From: Aptenodytes patagonicus
Taxonomy: Eukaryota > Chordata > Aves > Sphenisciformes > Spheniscidae
Length of the DNA stretch: 64,000 nt
Direction of reading: 5' to 3'
Assembly (NCBI RefSeq): GCF_965638725.1
Contig: NC_134950.1
Span: forward strand, 3,472,101 to 3,536,100
In this document: piece by piece, positions 1 through 12,290 of the stretch
How the letters are laid out: every line of letters starts with the position of its first letter
Numbering within the stretch: the first letter of the stretch is position 1
Notes under the pieces: model-generated
Database searches by the model: none
Told to the model about the DNA's origin: nothing
The model's input: only the letters and a program-made list of their open reading frames with translations
Made by a program: the position numbers and the translations under genes

Positions 1-1
1 C

Positions 2-397
2 CTCATGCACCAGAGTCGGGAGAGGAGAATGAGGGCTGTGCAACTCCTTACCACCGTCCTCATCATCTTCATGATCTGCTTCACTCCTTTTCACGTGCGA
101 CAGGTAGCAATCTCCATCAACCCAGACATGCCCCATGATGTCAGCCTCCTCGTCTACCATGTGACAGTGACTCTGAGTAGCCTCAACAGCTGCATGGACC
201 CCATTGTCTACTGCTTTGTCACCAATAACTTTCAGTCAACTATGAAAAACATCTTCAGGAAAACTGAGCCAGCGCAAACCAGTGTGGACATCCTGGGTAT
301 GAACAAGAACACCAAGGGCTCCAATGCAATCATCGCCTTCTCAAACACAATAGGAAGCCCTGTGAGTTTGCCATCACCAAACAGCGTCCAGATATAA
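2..397 (+). CDS. GPR20: G-protein-coupled receptor, C-terminal part (GPR20-like), cut by left window edge
   Basis: The frame is open from the window edge and ends at TAA 395-397, so this is the last ~131 residues of a rhodopsin-family receptor (human GPR20 is about 358 aa). Counting from the Met at base 5, TM6 is about residues 10-36 with CFTPFH (25-30) in place of the usual CWxP. TM7 is about 45-72 with DPIVY (65-69), the DPxxY variant of NPxxY. Helix 8 follows at about 75-86, then a Ser/Thr/Asn-rich tail ending SVQI. The TM7 stretch YHVTVTLSSLNSCMDPIVYC and the tail pattern recall GPR20, an orphan plasma-membrane receptor reported to signal constitutively through Gi. The identification is from memory without alignment; another P2Y/LPA-like orphan is the alternative. 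The Met at base 5 is internal, not the true start. The reading frame shows no damage. The V-x-I end could act as a class-II PDZ ligand (inference). Confidence 0.78.
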   Translation, partial: LMHQSRERRMRAVQLLTTVLIIFMICFTPFHVRQVAISINPDMPHDVSLLVYHVTVTLSSLNSCMDPIVYCFVTNNFQSTMKNIFRKTEPAQTSVDILGMNKNTKGSNAIIAFSNTIGSPVSLPSPNSVQI

Positions 398-1862
398 CCC
401 ACATCTGATGGGACACACTGCAGTAAGCCAGTGTAATGCTGGAATATTGCTAGGATGCATGGTACTATTGTCTTTGACCTCTTTGGTTTTTAGGCTGAGG
501 TTCAGAATGACAGTGGTGGAATTCATTCCTCAAGAACATTGTGGTCTGTTTGGAAAGTGGAACTTGCAGTGCTCTTAGTACCAATACAAAAGAGAGTCTA
601 TTAATTACTGTTCCCAACAGGAAAGTTTTCTTTGTATTTTAATACAGACATTTTGCTAGCAACAAATTCTTACTGTGGTTTTCTTTTCGTGTTTGACATC
701 ATAATGCAACACTCCTAGGATGACTTAGAAAGCAGGAAATCTCTATTTTCTATGAAAGCTTTTGGGCCTTGGGCATGTGCTTAGGAGTAAAGGATAAGCA
801 GGATGTTTCCAGAGCTACCCACTACAAAGATTTTAGATGCCAATGGAGTGGGAAAGAAAGTATTCCAACCCACCTGTGACTCGTAACTACTCATTTGTTT
901 CTGAAAAAGTCTGAACCTTCTCAGGGAAGAGAAGATGAAGTCAAGTGGTAAAGTCTCCTCTCACTATTTCAGCTATAATAAAAAATACATGTGGGTGTAT
1001 ATGTTTTCATACACATTGCCTGGGCTTGGGGAGAGGTTAAGGATATGTTCCACCTTCATTTGGATCACTAAATCCCCTAAACTGCAAATGAGCATAGAAA
1101 AAACCTGTGAAAATGAACATGCTTTCCAGCAAACTATGCTGTTCTGCTCTCTCTCCCTGAAGAACAGCCAAGATGAAAAGCAGAACCAGACTATGATGCT
1201 ATACTACTCTTGTTTGATTTTTCTTCCTGGCATGTTGTGAAATCAGGGCTTGCTGTCCTAATTCCCACTATCAGTCCATCCACTCAGTCACTTAAATGCT
1301 GATGCTTCCAAGGACAGAAAAAGAATCCATCTCAGGCATCCAGGTTGAAATTCACCCCAGTATAAAGTCACTAGGATGATTTAAGAGCCATGTTTAAAAG
1401 GTATATGAGGCTAAGGATGCTGGAAAATTCTGTCCACAACAGTGGGAAAATGTCTTAGATTACACTGTACCAATTAAGCAATGCGAATACAAAAAATTAC
1501 CCTAGGAAAACAGCAAAACCTGCAGCATGAACAGCAATAACTGTTGTTACTGCTCCATGTGTCCTCACTCATATGCCTATTGCCCCTCCAGCTGGAAGGC
1601 TACTATGAATTCATCAAGCCTAGTGAACGGCTTTTCCTGGCACTCACTGGTGTTATTATTCAGAATGGCAGGATTTATGGTTGATCCAAGCTAGGGCATC
1701 CTAGAGTACTCTGCTTCCCCGGGGTCTGACCATGGAACAGTCATCTCCATTTCATAGGAACACAACATAACCAATGCTTCAAACTGCCTCTTGCACTGAG
1801 TTTGCAAGAGTTTGCCTCTTGCAACACATATATGTTTCCCCTAACCTGTTTCCCTGACCAAT
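398..1862 (+). other. GPR20 3' UTR and downstream flank
   Basis: This stretch follows the receptor stop codon and is AT-rich, as 3' UTRs usually are. A canonical AATAAA lies at 977-982, about 580 bases past the stop, and is the first good polyadenylation signal I see. No coding sequence is convincing: the open frame at 935-1240 is short and has low-complexity composition. The UTR could end near 1000 or run on towards the CR1 fragment at 1863. Confidence 0.5.
977..982 (+). terminator. Candidate polyadenylation signal of the GPCR transcript
   Basis: AATAAA hexamer within an A-rich run, the first canonical signal downstream of the receptor stop. A later hexamer at 2522-2527 lies beyond an inserted CR1 fragment and is a possible distal alternative. 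RNA 3'-end data would decide between them. Confidence 0.35.
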
Positions 1863-2085
1863 CATAGAATCATAGAATCATTAAGGTTGGAAGAGACCTC
1901 TAAGATCATCGAGTCCAACCGTCAACCCAACACCACCATGCCCACTAAACCATGTCCCTAAGCCCCTCATCTACTCATCTTTTAAATACCTCCAGGGATG
2001 GGGACTCAACCACTTCCCTGGGCAGCCTGTTCCAATGTTTAATCACTCTTTCAGTAAAGAAATTTTTCCTCATGTCCAATGGTAA
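1863..2085 (-). mobile_element. CR1 LINE, 3' end fragment
   Basis: On the + strand the element opens with the reversed CR1 terminal repeat (ATCATAGAATCATAGAAT at 1863-1880). The well-known CR1 tail follows (AGGTTGGAAGAGACC, GAGTCCAACC, CCACTTCCCTGGGCAGCCTGTTCCAATG), up to the region coding the end of the RT ORF. It is a 5'-truncated insertion of about 220 bases, in antisense orientation to the receptor gene. Divergence from the CR1 pattern looks modest, so it is relatively young. Confidence 0.93.
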
Positions 2086-5000
2086 TAAAAATTGAACAGT
2101 CAACATCACTGCAATACAGGGATCTATCCAGAGATGCGTATAGTTGTCCCTAGGAGCACTGGGTATCCCAGTTCCTGTTCTGGGCAGTGGAGTCCATGGA
2201 GAGCTATTCAGCTCATGGAAGCAGAGACCTCCCAGCCGAGTGACCCTGGCCTCCGTGTTGCCTGGATCTCCAGGGATATAACAGGAGCCCAGACACCACC
2301 TGCATATGGAGACGCTTTAATGTATGCATGCATCTTAATCCAGCACCAAAGTCCCCCAAAGGAAGGACTCGGTTGCCAATAGACCAGTGCCTAATGCCAT
2401 GGTAGGCATGATGGGGTGTCACCGCACCTCTAGCTCCTGCTGCGCAAGACTGTGGTTCTCCTGCAAGTCCTGCACTGTCCCGATGGCCCTACCCTCAGGC
2501 ACAGCTGAGTCCTGTGCCTGAAATAAAATTATGTATCTGGAATCTACAAATGGGCAGTGTTCAGTCAGCTAGTGCAGGACCTGCAGGTCTCACCCAGAAC
2601 ATTAGCATGACGCTGTCAGCTGCAGTTGGTCCATTAACTCAGGCTCTTGATTGTCCTAGGGCACAGCAATCGCCATTGCTGGGTATGTGATGTCTTTGAG
2701 GCTTTCCAAAGCAATACAGCTTACTCAGTGTCCTTTTGCTGGGAGCTCTATTCCTTTGAAGAGGATTTTCCTTCCAAGAGGTTGTGATGAGGGCCACCAA
2801 CAGTGTGGCACTACCCCATGGGACGTAAGACTGTTGTCCTGGTCATTGTTTCCCATTCTAGACATGGCCATGAACATGGTGAGCCTTCCCAGGACCCAAT
2901 TGTACTGTGTTTTCCTTCTGCCTCATCTATTTCCTTATTCATCTGCAAATCACTGACATAAGCACCTAACAACCGACGCCACCTTCTTGGCAGCTCTCTG
3001 TTGATGCATCAGCACACACGGATGAGGCTCTGACTTCTCAGCCAGGCTAGCCACTTCACATTTCTGCCACCGTTTTCCGCCAGCCCCTCATTTGGAGAAA
3101 ATATTTTATGCCTCAAAGGTCTGCACTTCCCTGCAAACCCCAAAAACTCATGTCCATCAACCCACAACACGCTCTCAGACCTTTCCCATGCCACCTAAGC
3201 TGTTTGTAATGAGAATGTGTCTCACATATACAGATCTGTTAACAGTACTGTCTTTTGCCAAGACTATTGCAGAGAAACAGGAAGAAAAATGCAGGCTTAG
3301 TGCATAGCTTATTTTAGTTTCTTCGTTCCAACAAGCTACAGCTTCACACCTCCCTTTCTTTTGCTATCGACAGCATTTTTGCCATATACAGAAGTGTCTT
3401 AGCACCTTTCTCAGTGCAGTTGCTCATTTGAGGTCACAATAAAACCTCTAAGATTCTTTGCTTAGATTTTTAAGTTCCTAAACAGGTCTTAGTTGAAGCT
3501 CTCTTTCTGCTGTAAACTTAACTTGTAGTAGTCTGAATTCCCTTTACTGTCAGTGTATTATTCACTCCCCATAAAAGCCACCTGAGATTGGATAATTCTC
3601 TTTATTTGGTAATGTCTATTGTCTTATCCAGAGCTTTCAGTGGTCCTTCTTCATTTTATACGAGCTCCAAAGCAAGGTCTTGTCCCTTATCAAGGACACA
3701 GTCTCCAAAAATTGGAAAGAGGCTAAATCATCCACAAACTAGCTTATTTTTTCAGTGACTTTTTGTGTTTTTTGTTTAATCCATATTGTTTACACATCTT
3801 GCTTTTCCTCAGGGTGCAGCAGTTGCTAAACTTCTGTCCTATTTAAAATCACCCATTTCTGCTCATGGCACAATGTTTAAAATCAGTACCAAAAACTCAG
3901 CTATCGTCAGAAATACTCTTCCAAATGGCACAGTTTTGGTGGACACCTTCCACCTGCCAGTTCTTATTGCTGCTGAAACCTCCCTCAGTTCTCTGTGTTT
4001 CTGGAGACTGGGGCCAGGTCTCTTGCCCCTTGACCTGCACCATCCCTCTGCTCAGGGTATCTCCTTGGGTTGCCTCTTAGTGATCACCAACAGGGATTGC
4101 AATAGTCCTATTCCTACCCCAACCTGCCCTTTCTCTGATGAGAACAGCCACACACGACACAATAGGGAAGCCTCCAAGGGCAATGTGAGTAACTCCATGC
4201 ATCATTAAATACACACAGAGACTGCTAAGGTAAAGCACATACAAGTCAGCTTTTGCAAGGCAGTCTTTTATGCAGAGTATTTAAAGATTTAGATGACAAA
4301 TTCCCAACGGTTTCAAACAAAATCAGGCACTTAACAGTCTTTGAGGACCTGGATCATTACCCAGAGGCTGAAATAGTAATAGGGATGGATGGGCATTGCA
4401 TATCATACTACCACCACCAAGTCTGCAGTAGACAGAATACAGCATTCCCTAAAGAGCTTAACAACAATAAAGAGCTCCATAAAAAGCCCCAATCTTCCAG
4501 GGGAATTATAGCATTCATTCCTCTTTGATGTGCTGTGGTTCTCTTGTGCATCTAAAATCCTATAAAGCGAATTAGAAATATCCTCTTCTACTAGTTGCCC
4601 AGAGGCTAGAAAAAAAAGACTGTGAAAAATCTCACATGTGTTTCTTGGGATCTCAGCCATTCCTGTGACAAGAGAGATCTCTGCTAACCATGAGCTCGCC
4701 TGCCTGAGTCACAACACACAGATGTCTGTAGTCTTTTGGCATGCCAGGGGATGGGTATCCAGGAATAAAGTTTAGCTTCTTTCTCTCCCTGCTGTGTTTC
4801 ACCTGTGTTGCATCCAGCACAGCCCATGTTTCAAAGCACTTCTGTCTTTGCAAGGCATTTCCTATTACAGCCCAGAAACCTGTAGCGAGGCAGAAGTGCA
4901 GAATAGCCAGCCCTCAGTCATACCGCAAACATATCTGGGCCCAGCAAAGATGAAAATCTCCAATTCTGCACCAGAAAAGGAGCCCCCACACACATGGGCT

Positions 5001-6908
5001 TATCTGCCAGACTAGCTTCCTCCTGGGCTCTGAGCAAGCTCTGCCTTCCCTCCACAACCGTCTCGATAACTGCAAAAAGGAAACAGCACAGCTATGTGCA
5101 AAGGCGATTTCTTCCTTCCTTGTCCCTCTGGGGTTTGCTGCCCCTCAGACGTGTGCACAAGAGTCTCATTAGTCAGCCTAATCAGCATCAATAAATACTG
5201 TTAGCAGGTGTAGGCCTGACTTGCGGAAAGGCTGAGGAAAGTGGAATTGCCCATGTTAGGGCTATCAGCACAGGCCACCTGCATTAGCACTGAAGAAACA
5301 CGGGCCTGCCACCCTGCCTATTCTGTACTGTTGGCTGCCGAGAGGGAGCCAATGGGTTAAACAACAAGTGGAGCTCCATGGAGGGGAGGGCTGGTGAGAA
5401 CAAGGACAAGGAAGCTAATACAGGGGAAAGCAGTCAGGGAACACAGGGACCTGATATTCAGCAAAGGATGATACAGGAAAACAAGTGAGGGCTTGGCTTG
5501 CTTTTCCCCTTCTGGGCATCATTAATCCCAAAACAGAAGCTCTGGGGAGGATTCCAATGCTTGGATCAAAGCTGGAAGACTCCCATTTTAGGAAGAAAAA
5601 GCCTGAAAGCAGAGCACTTTATCCCATGGTGAGGCCCCAGAAAGGGACAAGAGTGATCTCCCCACATCTGCCTGAGCTTTTGTGGTCTTGTGGTAGAAAA
5701 CAGGAAGGTCTTATGTGGGCTGGGAAAGAGGAAGAGGGCCTTCGTCCCTTCACCCTTGGGAAGAGGGTACAGGGGGTGCAGGAGGGGATCTGGTGCGGTG
5801 TGCATGCTCATGGGCTATTAGCAGCATCCATTGTGTATGTTGGCTACCTGATGAGCAGGATCGTCATGGGAAGTGCTAGGTGATGCTTATGCTAGATGGT
5901 GCCACCTGAAATGTCACATCACAGCACATGTCCTATGCTCTGCAGGGCATCCCAGGCAGAGGCAGACTGGGAGATTGCAGCATGTCCCCAAGCACAAGAA
6001 ATTATTGATTACTTCACTGCAGTATTTCAGTGCTTTGTGGTAGGTACTGTTCGGCTACTGGGACCTAATAGGGATGCAGGGGGGAATATCCACTGCAATA
6101 GTCACCCACTTCCCATCTCCCTGATCCCTTCTTATCCACATGCAATTCCTTTCCCTCATGTCCCCAGTCTGCTCCATCCCTGTTCCTTTTGCTGCAAGAC
6201 CCTGTCCCTGTATGTTCCCAGGTCTCCAGGCATTATCTGAAGAGAAGTCCCAAGTCCTGCCATCCTGTTTTTTTGCTGCCACAGGTTGTGGAGTCACAAG
6301 CCAGTTGCTCTCTGAGATTTGCAGGCTGATGTCTTTCTCTGCTGACTGCTGGCTGTCCGTATAATCGTCTACATAACAGTCCCATACCAAGCTGAGAAGA
6401 GGACATTGGACCAGCAGAGTCCTTTACCCTGGGCAAAGAACTAGCTTTGCTTAGACCTGGTTCCATCCCTTCTGTATACCCAGCAGATGCTGCAAAAAGC
6501 ACCAAAACTTCCCTGGCAGAGATGTGAGATTCTCTAAGTGGTTTTATAATCTGCCAATGCTGGCAGTATATCAAAGTCTTAGTTCATTAAACTATCCTTC
6601 TTCAGGATGCTTGACTATAGCATCAGAGATCAGATTAATTTAGGTATGGGTTTGAGTTCTAACACAAGTGATTTTGCTTTTCATTCTCGGCTGTATGTAG
6701 AGCTAACAACCCAACTCAGGACTGAGGTTCTCCTTTCCAGATGCCCATGCAACAAGAAAGAGCCTGTCAGATATAATAAAGTTGAGTTTACGTGTAGGAG
6801 AAAGTCCTTGTTCACCTCATGGCAATCTCAGTGAAAGCTCACAGAGAGGAGCTTCTGCCATCCCAATGAGAAGGTAAGTGGCCCTCTCCCAGCTCCATTT
6901 CCCTTCTT
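2086..6908. other. Intergenic stretch, no gene recognised
   Basis: I see no coding exon, RNA gene or recognisable transposon here. Open frames of 60-140 codons occur on both strands and overlap one another, as expected by chance. An AATAAA lies at 2522-2527, and short pyrimidine-rich tracts occur throughout. Base composition is ordinary, with few CpGs. Confidence 0.5.
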
Positions 6909-7142
6909 AGAATCATAGAAAAATAGAATAGTTTGGGTTGGAAGGGACCTCTAAAGGTCATCTAGTCCAACCCCCCTGCCGTGGGCAGGGACATCTTCAA
7001 CTACATCAGGTTGCTCAGAGCCCCGTCCAACCTGACCTTGAATGCTTCCAGGGATGGGACATCCACCACCTCTCTGGGCAACCTGGGCCAGTGTTTCACC
7101 ACCCTCAGCGAAAAAAATGTCTTCCTTATATCTAGTCTAAAT

Positions 7143-7379
7143 CTACCCCCCTTTTAGTTTAAAGCCATTCCCCCTTGTCCTGTCACAACAGGATCTGCTA
7201 AAAAGTCTGCCACCACCTTTTTTATAAGCCCCCTTTAAGTACTGGTAGGCTGCAATAAGATCTCCCCGAAGCCTTCTCTTCTCCAGGCTGAACAACCCCA
7301 ACTCTCTCAGCCTTTCTTCATAGGAGAGGTGTTCCAGCCCCCTGATTATTTTCATGGCCCTCTTCTGGACCCGCTCCAA
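7143..7379 (-). pseudogene. CR1 ORF2 C-terminal remnant, out of frame with the main ORF
   Basis: This encodes the conserved CR1 tail beginning [41 protein letters not shown], which normally follows EYCVQ(L/F)W(S/A)P directly. Here it is separated from the main frame by a TAG and a small indel near 7380-7399. It ends at about 7143, where the CR1 3' UTR begins. Confidence 0.85.
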
Positions 7380-7396
7380 CAGGTCTGTGTCTTATG

Positions 7397-9418
7397 CTAA
7401 GGGCTCCAGAGCTGGACGCAGTACTCCAGGGGGGGTCTCACCAGAGCAGAGTAGAGGGGCAGAATCACCTCCCTCGACCTGCTGGCCACACTTCTTTTGA
7501 TGCAGCCCAGGATACGATTGGCCTTCTGGGCTGCGAGCACACCTTGCTGGCTCACGTCCAGCTTTTCATCCACCAGTACCCCCAAGTCCTTCTCGGCAGG
7601 GCTGCTCTCAATCCCTTCATCCCCCAGCCTGTAGTGATACTGGGGGTTGCGCCGATGCAGGTGCAGGACCTTGCACTTGGCCTTGTTGGACCTCATGAGG
7701 TTCACACAGGCCCACTTCTTGAGCTTGTCTAGGTCCCTCTGGATGGCATCCCGTCCCTCTGGCATGTCAACCACACCACTCAGCTTGGTGTCATCTGCAA
7801 ACTTGCTGAGGGTGCACTCGATCCCACTGTCTATGGCATTGATGAAGATATTAAACAGTACCAGTCCCAATACAGACCCCTGTGGGACGCCACTCGTCAC
7901 CAATCTCCATCTGGACATTGAGCCATTGACCACTACCCTCTGGATGCGACCATCTAACCAATTCCTCACCCACTGGACAGTCCACCCATCAAATCCATAC
8001 CTCTCCAGTTTAGAGAGAAGGCTGTTGTGGGGGACCGTGTCAAAGGCCTTACAGAGGTCCAGATAGACAACATCTGTAGCCCTTCCCTTGTCCACTGATG
8101 TAGTCACTCCATCATAGAAGGCCACTAGGTTAGTCAGGCAGGACTTGCCCTTGGTGAAGCCATGCTGGCTGTCTCGAATCACCTCCCTGCCCTCCATGTG
8201 CCTTAGCATAGCTTCCAGGAGGATCTGTTCCATGATCTTCCCAGGCACAGAGGTGAGACTGACTGGCCTGTAGTTCCCCGGGTCTTCCTTTTTTCCCTTT
8301 TTAAAAATGGGGGTTATGTTTCCCCTTTTCCAGTCAGTGGGAACTTCACCGGACTGCCACGACTTCTCAAATACGATGGAGAGTAGCTTAGCAACTTCAT
8401 CTGCCAGTTCCTTCAGGACCTGCGGATGGATCTCATTGGGTCTCATGGACTTGGGCACCTTCAGGTGCCTTAGATGGTCTCGAACCTGATCTTCTCCTAC
8501 AGTGGGTGGCTCTTCATTCTCCCAGTCCCCGCCTTTGTCTTCTGTGACTTGCGTGGTGAGGCTCGAGCACTTGCTGGTGAAGACCGAGGCAAAAAAGTCA
8601 TTGAGTACCTCTGCTTTCTCCATATCCCGGGTAACCAGGTCTCCCATTTCATTCCTGAGAGGGCCCATATTTTCCCTCATCTTCATTTTATCCCCGACGT
8701 ACCTATAGAATCTTTTCTTGTTGCCCTTGATGTCCCTGGCCAGATTTAATTCTATCAGGGCTTTAGCTTTCCTAATGGGTACCTCCGTGCCTCTCAGAAG
8801 AGAGTCGCCTACTACTATCACCCATCGCCTTTTCTTAGTGGCGCTGGTTGTTATACGGGGGGCAGATCGGGCTGCATTACTCAGCTCCAGCGCTTCTCCT
8901 GGTGTGACAGGACTTCCCTCTTTGGCTTGCAGAGTGGTGAAGTGGTTCTGCAAGGGCATCTCAGGCTTTGAGGGAAGTCTCTTCCTGCTGCTGGTCCTTG
9001 CCTTTGCAACCACCCTTTCTTCTGCATTATTGGCCCCCCGGCTCCCTTCTGCGTGTGCCAGTGGGGGAGTTTTTGGTTGTTTGGCCATGGGCTGTGGGTC
9101 CACTGCAGACTGCGCTTGGAACCAGCTATCTAGCTCCTTCTCTGCCTCCCTGATGTTACGCAGTCTTCTCACCACCTCCTGCAGCTCAGCCACCTGCTGC
9201 AGGAGGTCCTCCACCTGGGCACACCTTTTGCAGGCAGGTCTGCTGCCTGTCCCTACCCCAGAAGAGAGGTCTAGGCGCTTCCTGCAGCCTGAGGTCTGCA
9301 CTGCAGCCTCTCCCTTCAGCAGTTCCATCTGCGTGGAGGCATTGGCCGCCGCTGGGGGAGATGGTGCAGACCCTCCAGCTGGAGCCACAGCCTTTACTCT
9401 CAGATGAGTGCCCACCAT
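7397..9418 (-). pseudogene. Chimeric CR1 ORF: ORF1 N-terminal part fused in frame to reverse transcriptase
   Basis: An ATG at 9418-9416 opens 673 uninterrupted codons ending in TAG at 7399-7397. Residues 1-215 are ORF1-like: an Ala/Pro-rich start, Cys-rich PACKRC (61-66), a likely coiled coil (about 67-105), a basic Lys/Arg-rich region, and the GDSLLRGTE motif (204-212) found in CR1 ORF1. From residue 216 ([14 protein letters not shown]) the protein is ORF2 beyond the endonuclease. The RT motifs are visible: [11 protein letters not shown] (380-390), [10 protein letters not shown] (452-461), GVPQGSVLG (510-518) and the FADD catalytic box (540-543). The C-terminus is cut by a nonsense codon after EYCVQLWSP. 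The rest of the domain continues at 7379-7143 in another frame, so there is also an indel. It cannot be autonomous without an endonuclease. Confidence 0.85.
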
Positions 9419-12190
9419 TCTGCCTTGAGGGTCAGGTAGGATGAGTGCCCTTGAGCTGTGCCCAGTTGCTGGGTTATGTGCATGCCGAGTCCCCCACTCG
9501 GCCCGTGGAATGCCTCTTCTTCAAAGAGGTGCCCTCCCTGCACGCCCTTCTGCCTGAACTGCTGTGCGAACTGCCATGCCACGCCCTAGCTGACATGCCA
9601 CGCCCTGTTTGCCCGTCCTGGTCGCAGCGCTCCTAGTGGCAACGCTCTCTGGGGCTGCCTTTAGTGGGAGTGAGGAATGGCAGCTAGTTGCTTCTGGCCC
9701 TGCCAATGCCTCATCAGCCACCCTCATGAGAGCTGCCGGCTCCCAGCGGGTCTCTGCGCTCCCCTGTGGGTTCCCCGGCTCAGGAAACCCCCCTGTACAC
9801 CGCAATCCGCCGCTCCGCTGCGGGACACGTCTGTACCGGAGCTGATTGCCTCTGCGAGTGACCATTTGTATTTGCCTTATCTTGTATTTGCCTTAATAAA
9901 TCCAAGTCTTCATATTGGGAAGGGCAGACTGCTGTCCATCACCTGTCAACACCGGGCCACAGAAAAGCAAAGGGAAATATTTACCATAGATATTCAGTTT
10001 AAGCTCCATTAATAGCAGGAAATTAAACAACTGGCAGCCCTTGCTGGTCTGCTGTCTTCGTTGATTTGGCAATATAAGGACATCTTGGCAACAGCCCACC
10101 AAAAAAATGAAACGTGCTGAGGACCACACAGAGAGATGAAACAAAGGGATAATGTGGATAAGCATGTCCCCCATCACTCTTGGTGTTACATCCTTTTGAC
10201 TCAGTTTGAGCTGGACAAAGAAATCTCTTTACCTGCCTCCTTCCAGCCCTACCACCCACTCAGTCCAGTTCTCTCAGGTAACGCATCTGATTTGCAGCTG
10301 CTGTAAAAGGGCTGAATGGGACATAAAGAGCTGATTTTCCTTGAGCGCTGTGCTCTTGAATAGAAGATGTGATTGAGTAGGTGTGGTACAGCACGTAGAC
10401 CTCTTGTAAGGAGGGAAAGGGGTCACTTCAGGAGAGCTTTCTGGAGACCTGACTTGAAGCTGCTCATTGAAAGATAAATGTGGGTAGAGGTCAGAATGGG
10501 CTGCAGTGTCATGCCTCAGTGGGCAAATGTGATCCAGAGTTTGGTTCTCATATGGGTTATGGAGGGAAATACATTCGAGCACCAGCTGACTCTCAGACAG
10601 CCATGTAGAGATGAACGATGCTCCATGAATGTGTAGATCTGCCAGAATAGGTTTTATTTTGTCAAAATATCAATCTGAAATTGATTGATATCTGATCCAA
10701 ACACATCTCCTCCAACCATGTCACCTTTGCTCTTCTCAGTAGGAACAGCCAAAGAGCAAGTACTAGTCTGATCTCCAGCCCTAAAAGAGGTATTCTTGGG
10801 GATGCCCTGAAGGCCTTGCCTCTCTCCCTTGCAGAAGACCCCTTGGCCTCTCTTTCATCCCTCAGTGAACCCTAACAGGACTTTCCTGACACGACCTTAA
10901 AGCAACCAAACAAAATTCCCTCTACGTGGTTCAAGCACCCAGGAGCAAAATAACAGCCAAGATTCTACTCAGAGCAGCTTTACTTCCATCTCCTCCAAAA
11001 GAGGCCTCTAAAACAGGCCTAGAAGTGCTTGTTTGTCTCTACAGATGGAGAAAAGTGGGGATTGCTACAGGTCAGTTAAACAGATTCCCCCAAGAGACTT
11101 GCCCAGGGGAAGTCCATATCAGAGTAGGGCATGGCATGAAAGCCTTGGGCCAGAGCCCAGCCATTGGCTCATCCTTCCTTTGATCTCACAGGCCAGAGAA
11201 GGACCCCTATAAATTCATTCGTGAAGCTCATTAGACAGAAGCCTAGACCAAAGCCCAGTATTCAACCCCTTGACGTTTTGGATAGCTCAGAGACTGCCCA
11301 AATCCTTGCTTCCCAGGGCTGGCCTCTCTTGATTGATATTATTTAGAGTTGGAAATGCCATCCTGCCAGCATCGCTTGGAGAACACGGCAGTGCTTAAGA
11401 CGCCGGTTCAGACGGACTTCTCTGCACAGCTGCCCATTCGCAGTGCATGTGATGGGAATCTGTTGATAGGTTCTTGACAGAAGTTATGGCTTGTTTATCT
11501 GGTAGCTTTACTTTGTGCCTCCTAACCAACCCGGAAACCCTTCATCTTCTAACCTCTTGGCCTGCTATTATATACAGACTAGTCTACACGGTAATTTTGG
11601 TAACCATGCTTCATCTTATGACAAACACTGCATAAAGCAAACAGATTGGTATTGTCATAATTAAAGCAAACTATTGGATGGCTTACCTATACAATCCTAA
11701 CAGTTCTGCCACTGCCAGCACTTTACCTGGCCTGCAGAGGTTTCAGCAAGCCGCTGTAGGGTATATTAACCCATGCAATATCAAACCAGGCACAACGACC
11801 CTGCTGCCTCCTAAGGCTGGAAGGATTTGGAAGCCGGCAAGATTTCTTTCTAAGGTTACTGCATGCTTAACAGAGATGAGAAAGCCTCACCCAGTCATCC
11901 CAGCATCAACCCATTTAAAACGGATCCCCTTTTTCAGAAAAGCCTGCAGTTTTGCTCTAATGTCTCTTTGAGGTTTAGAGAAGATAAAGCACCTTCTTTG
12001 TCTTTGCAGTGTTACATTCCAAGCCACAGATATTTGCTCTGTCTTTGTCTAACAGATTACTACACCCCCCAATGCCAGATTTTTTTTCCCCCAACCAAGG
12101 TATTTGTAAACAACACTCCATTCCTGCGCTCCAAGAAAAACAAATTACTCTGTCTCTTCCTATGAGGCATGTTTCCAGGGTCAGACTTTC

Positions 12191-12290
12191 TGGTGGTTAT
12201 TTGCTGAGCTTCTTCAGATGTTTCAGCTGCCTTTTTCAGGTGGTGGTTATTTGCTGAGCTTCTTCAGACATTTCAGCTGCCTTTTTCAGG
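12191..12290. repeat. Tandem duplication, 2 x 50 bp
   Basis: Bases 12191-12240 and 12241-12290 are the same 50-base unit, starting TGGTGGTTATTTGCTGAGC and ending CTTTTTCAGG. They differ at only two positions (ATG versus ACA before TTTCAGCTGCC). Each copy ends in a pyrimidine-rich CTTTTTCAG resembling a splice acceptor. The near identity indicates a recent duplication. Confidence 0.97.

Larger units (their letters stand above)
6909..9845 (-). mobile_element. CR1 LINE with 5' UTR and 3' tail but a large internal deletion
   Basis: The 3' tail is at the left (6909-7140, AATCATAG... GGTTGGAAGGGACCTC... CATCTAGTCCAACC). RT coding follows at 7143-8773, then an ORF1-like region at 8774-9418. The GC-rich block from 9419 to about 9845 resembles a CR1 5' UTR, read on the - strand. 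A complete CR1 is about 4.5 kb; this copy is about 2.9 kb because the rest of ORF1 and the whole endonuclease are missing at a single junction near 8773-8777. No target-site duplication is evident, which is normal for CR1. The 5' boundary is approximate. Low decay suggests a fairly recent insertion. Confidence 0.92.

Noticed and set aside
5485..5883. 132-codon open frame on the + strand
   Set aside because: Low-information composition, no domain, and an antisense frame of similar quality (5566-5811).
7394..9407. Frames on the + strand across the CR1 (for example 8718-9407, 229 codons)
   Set aside because: They are antisense shadows of the CR1 ORF on the - strand.
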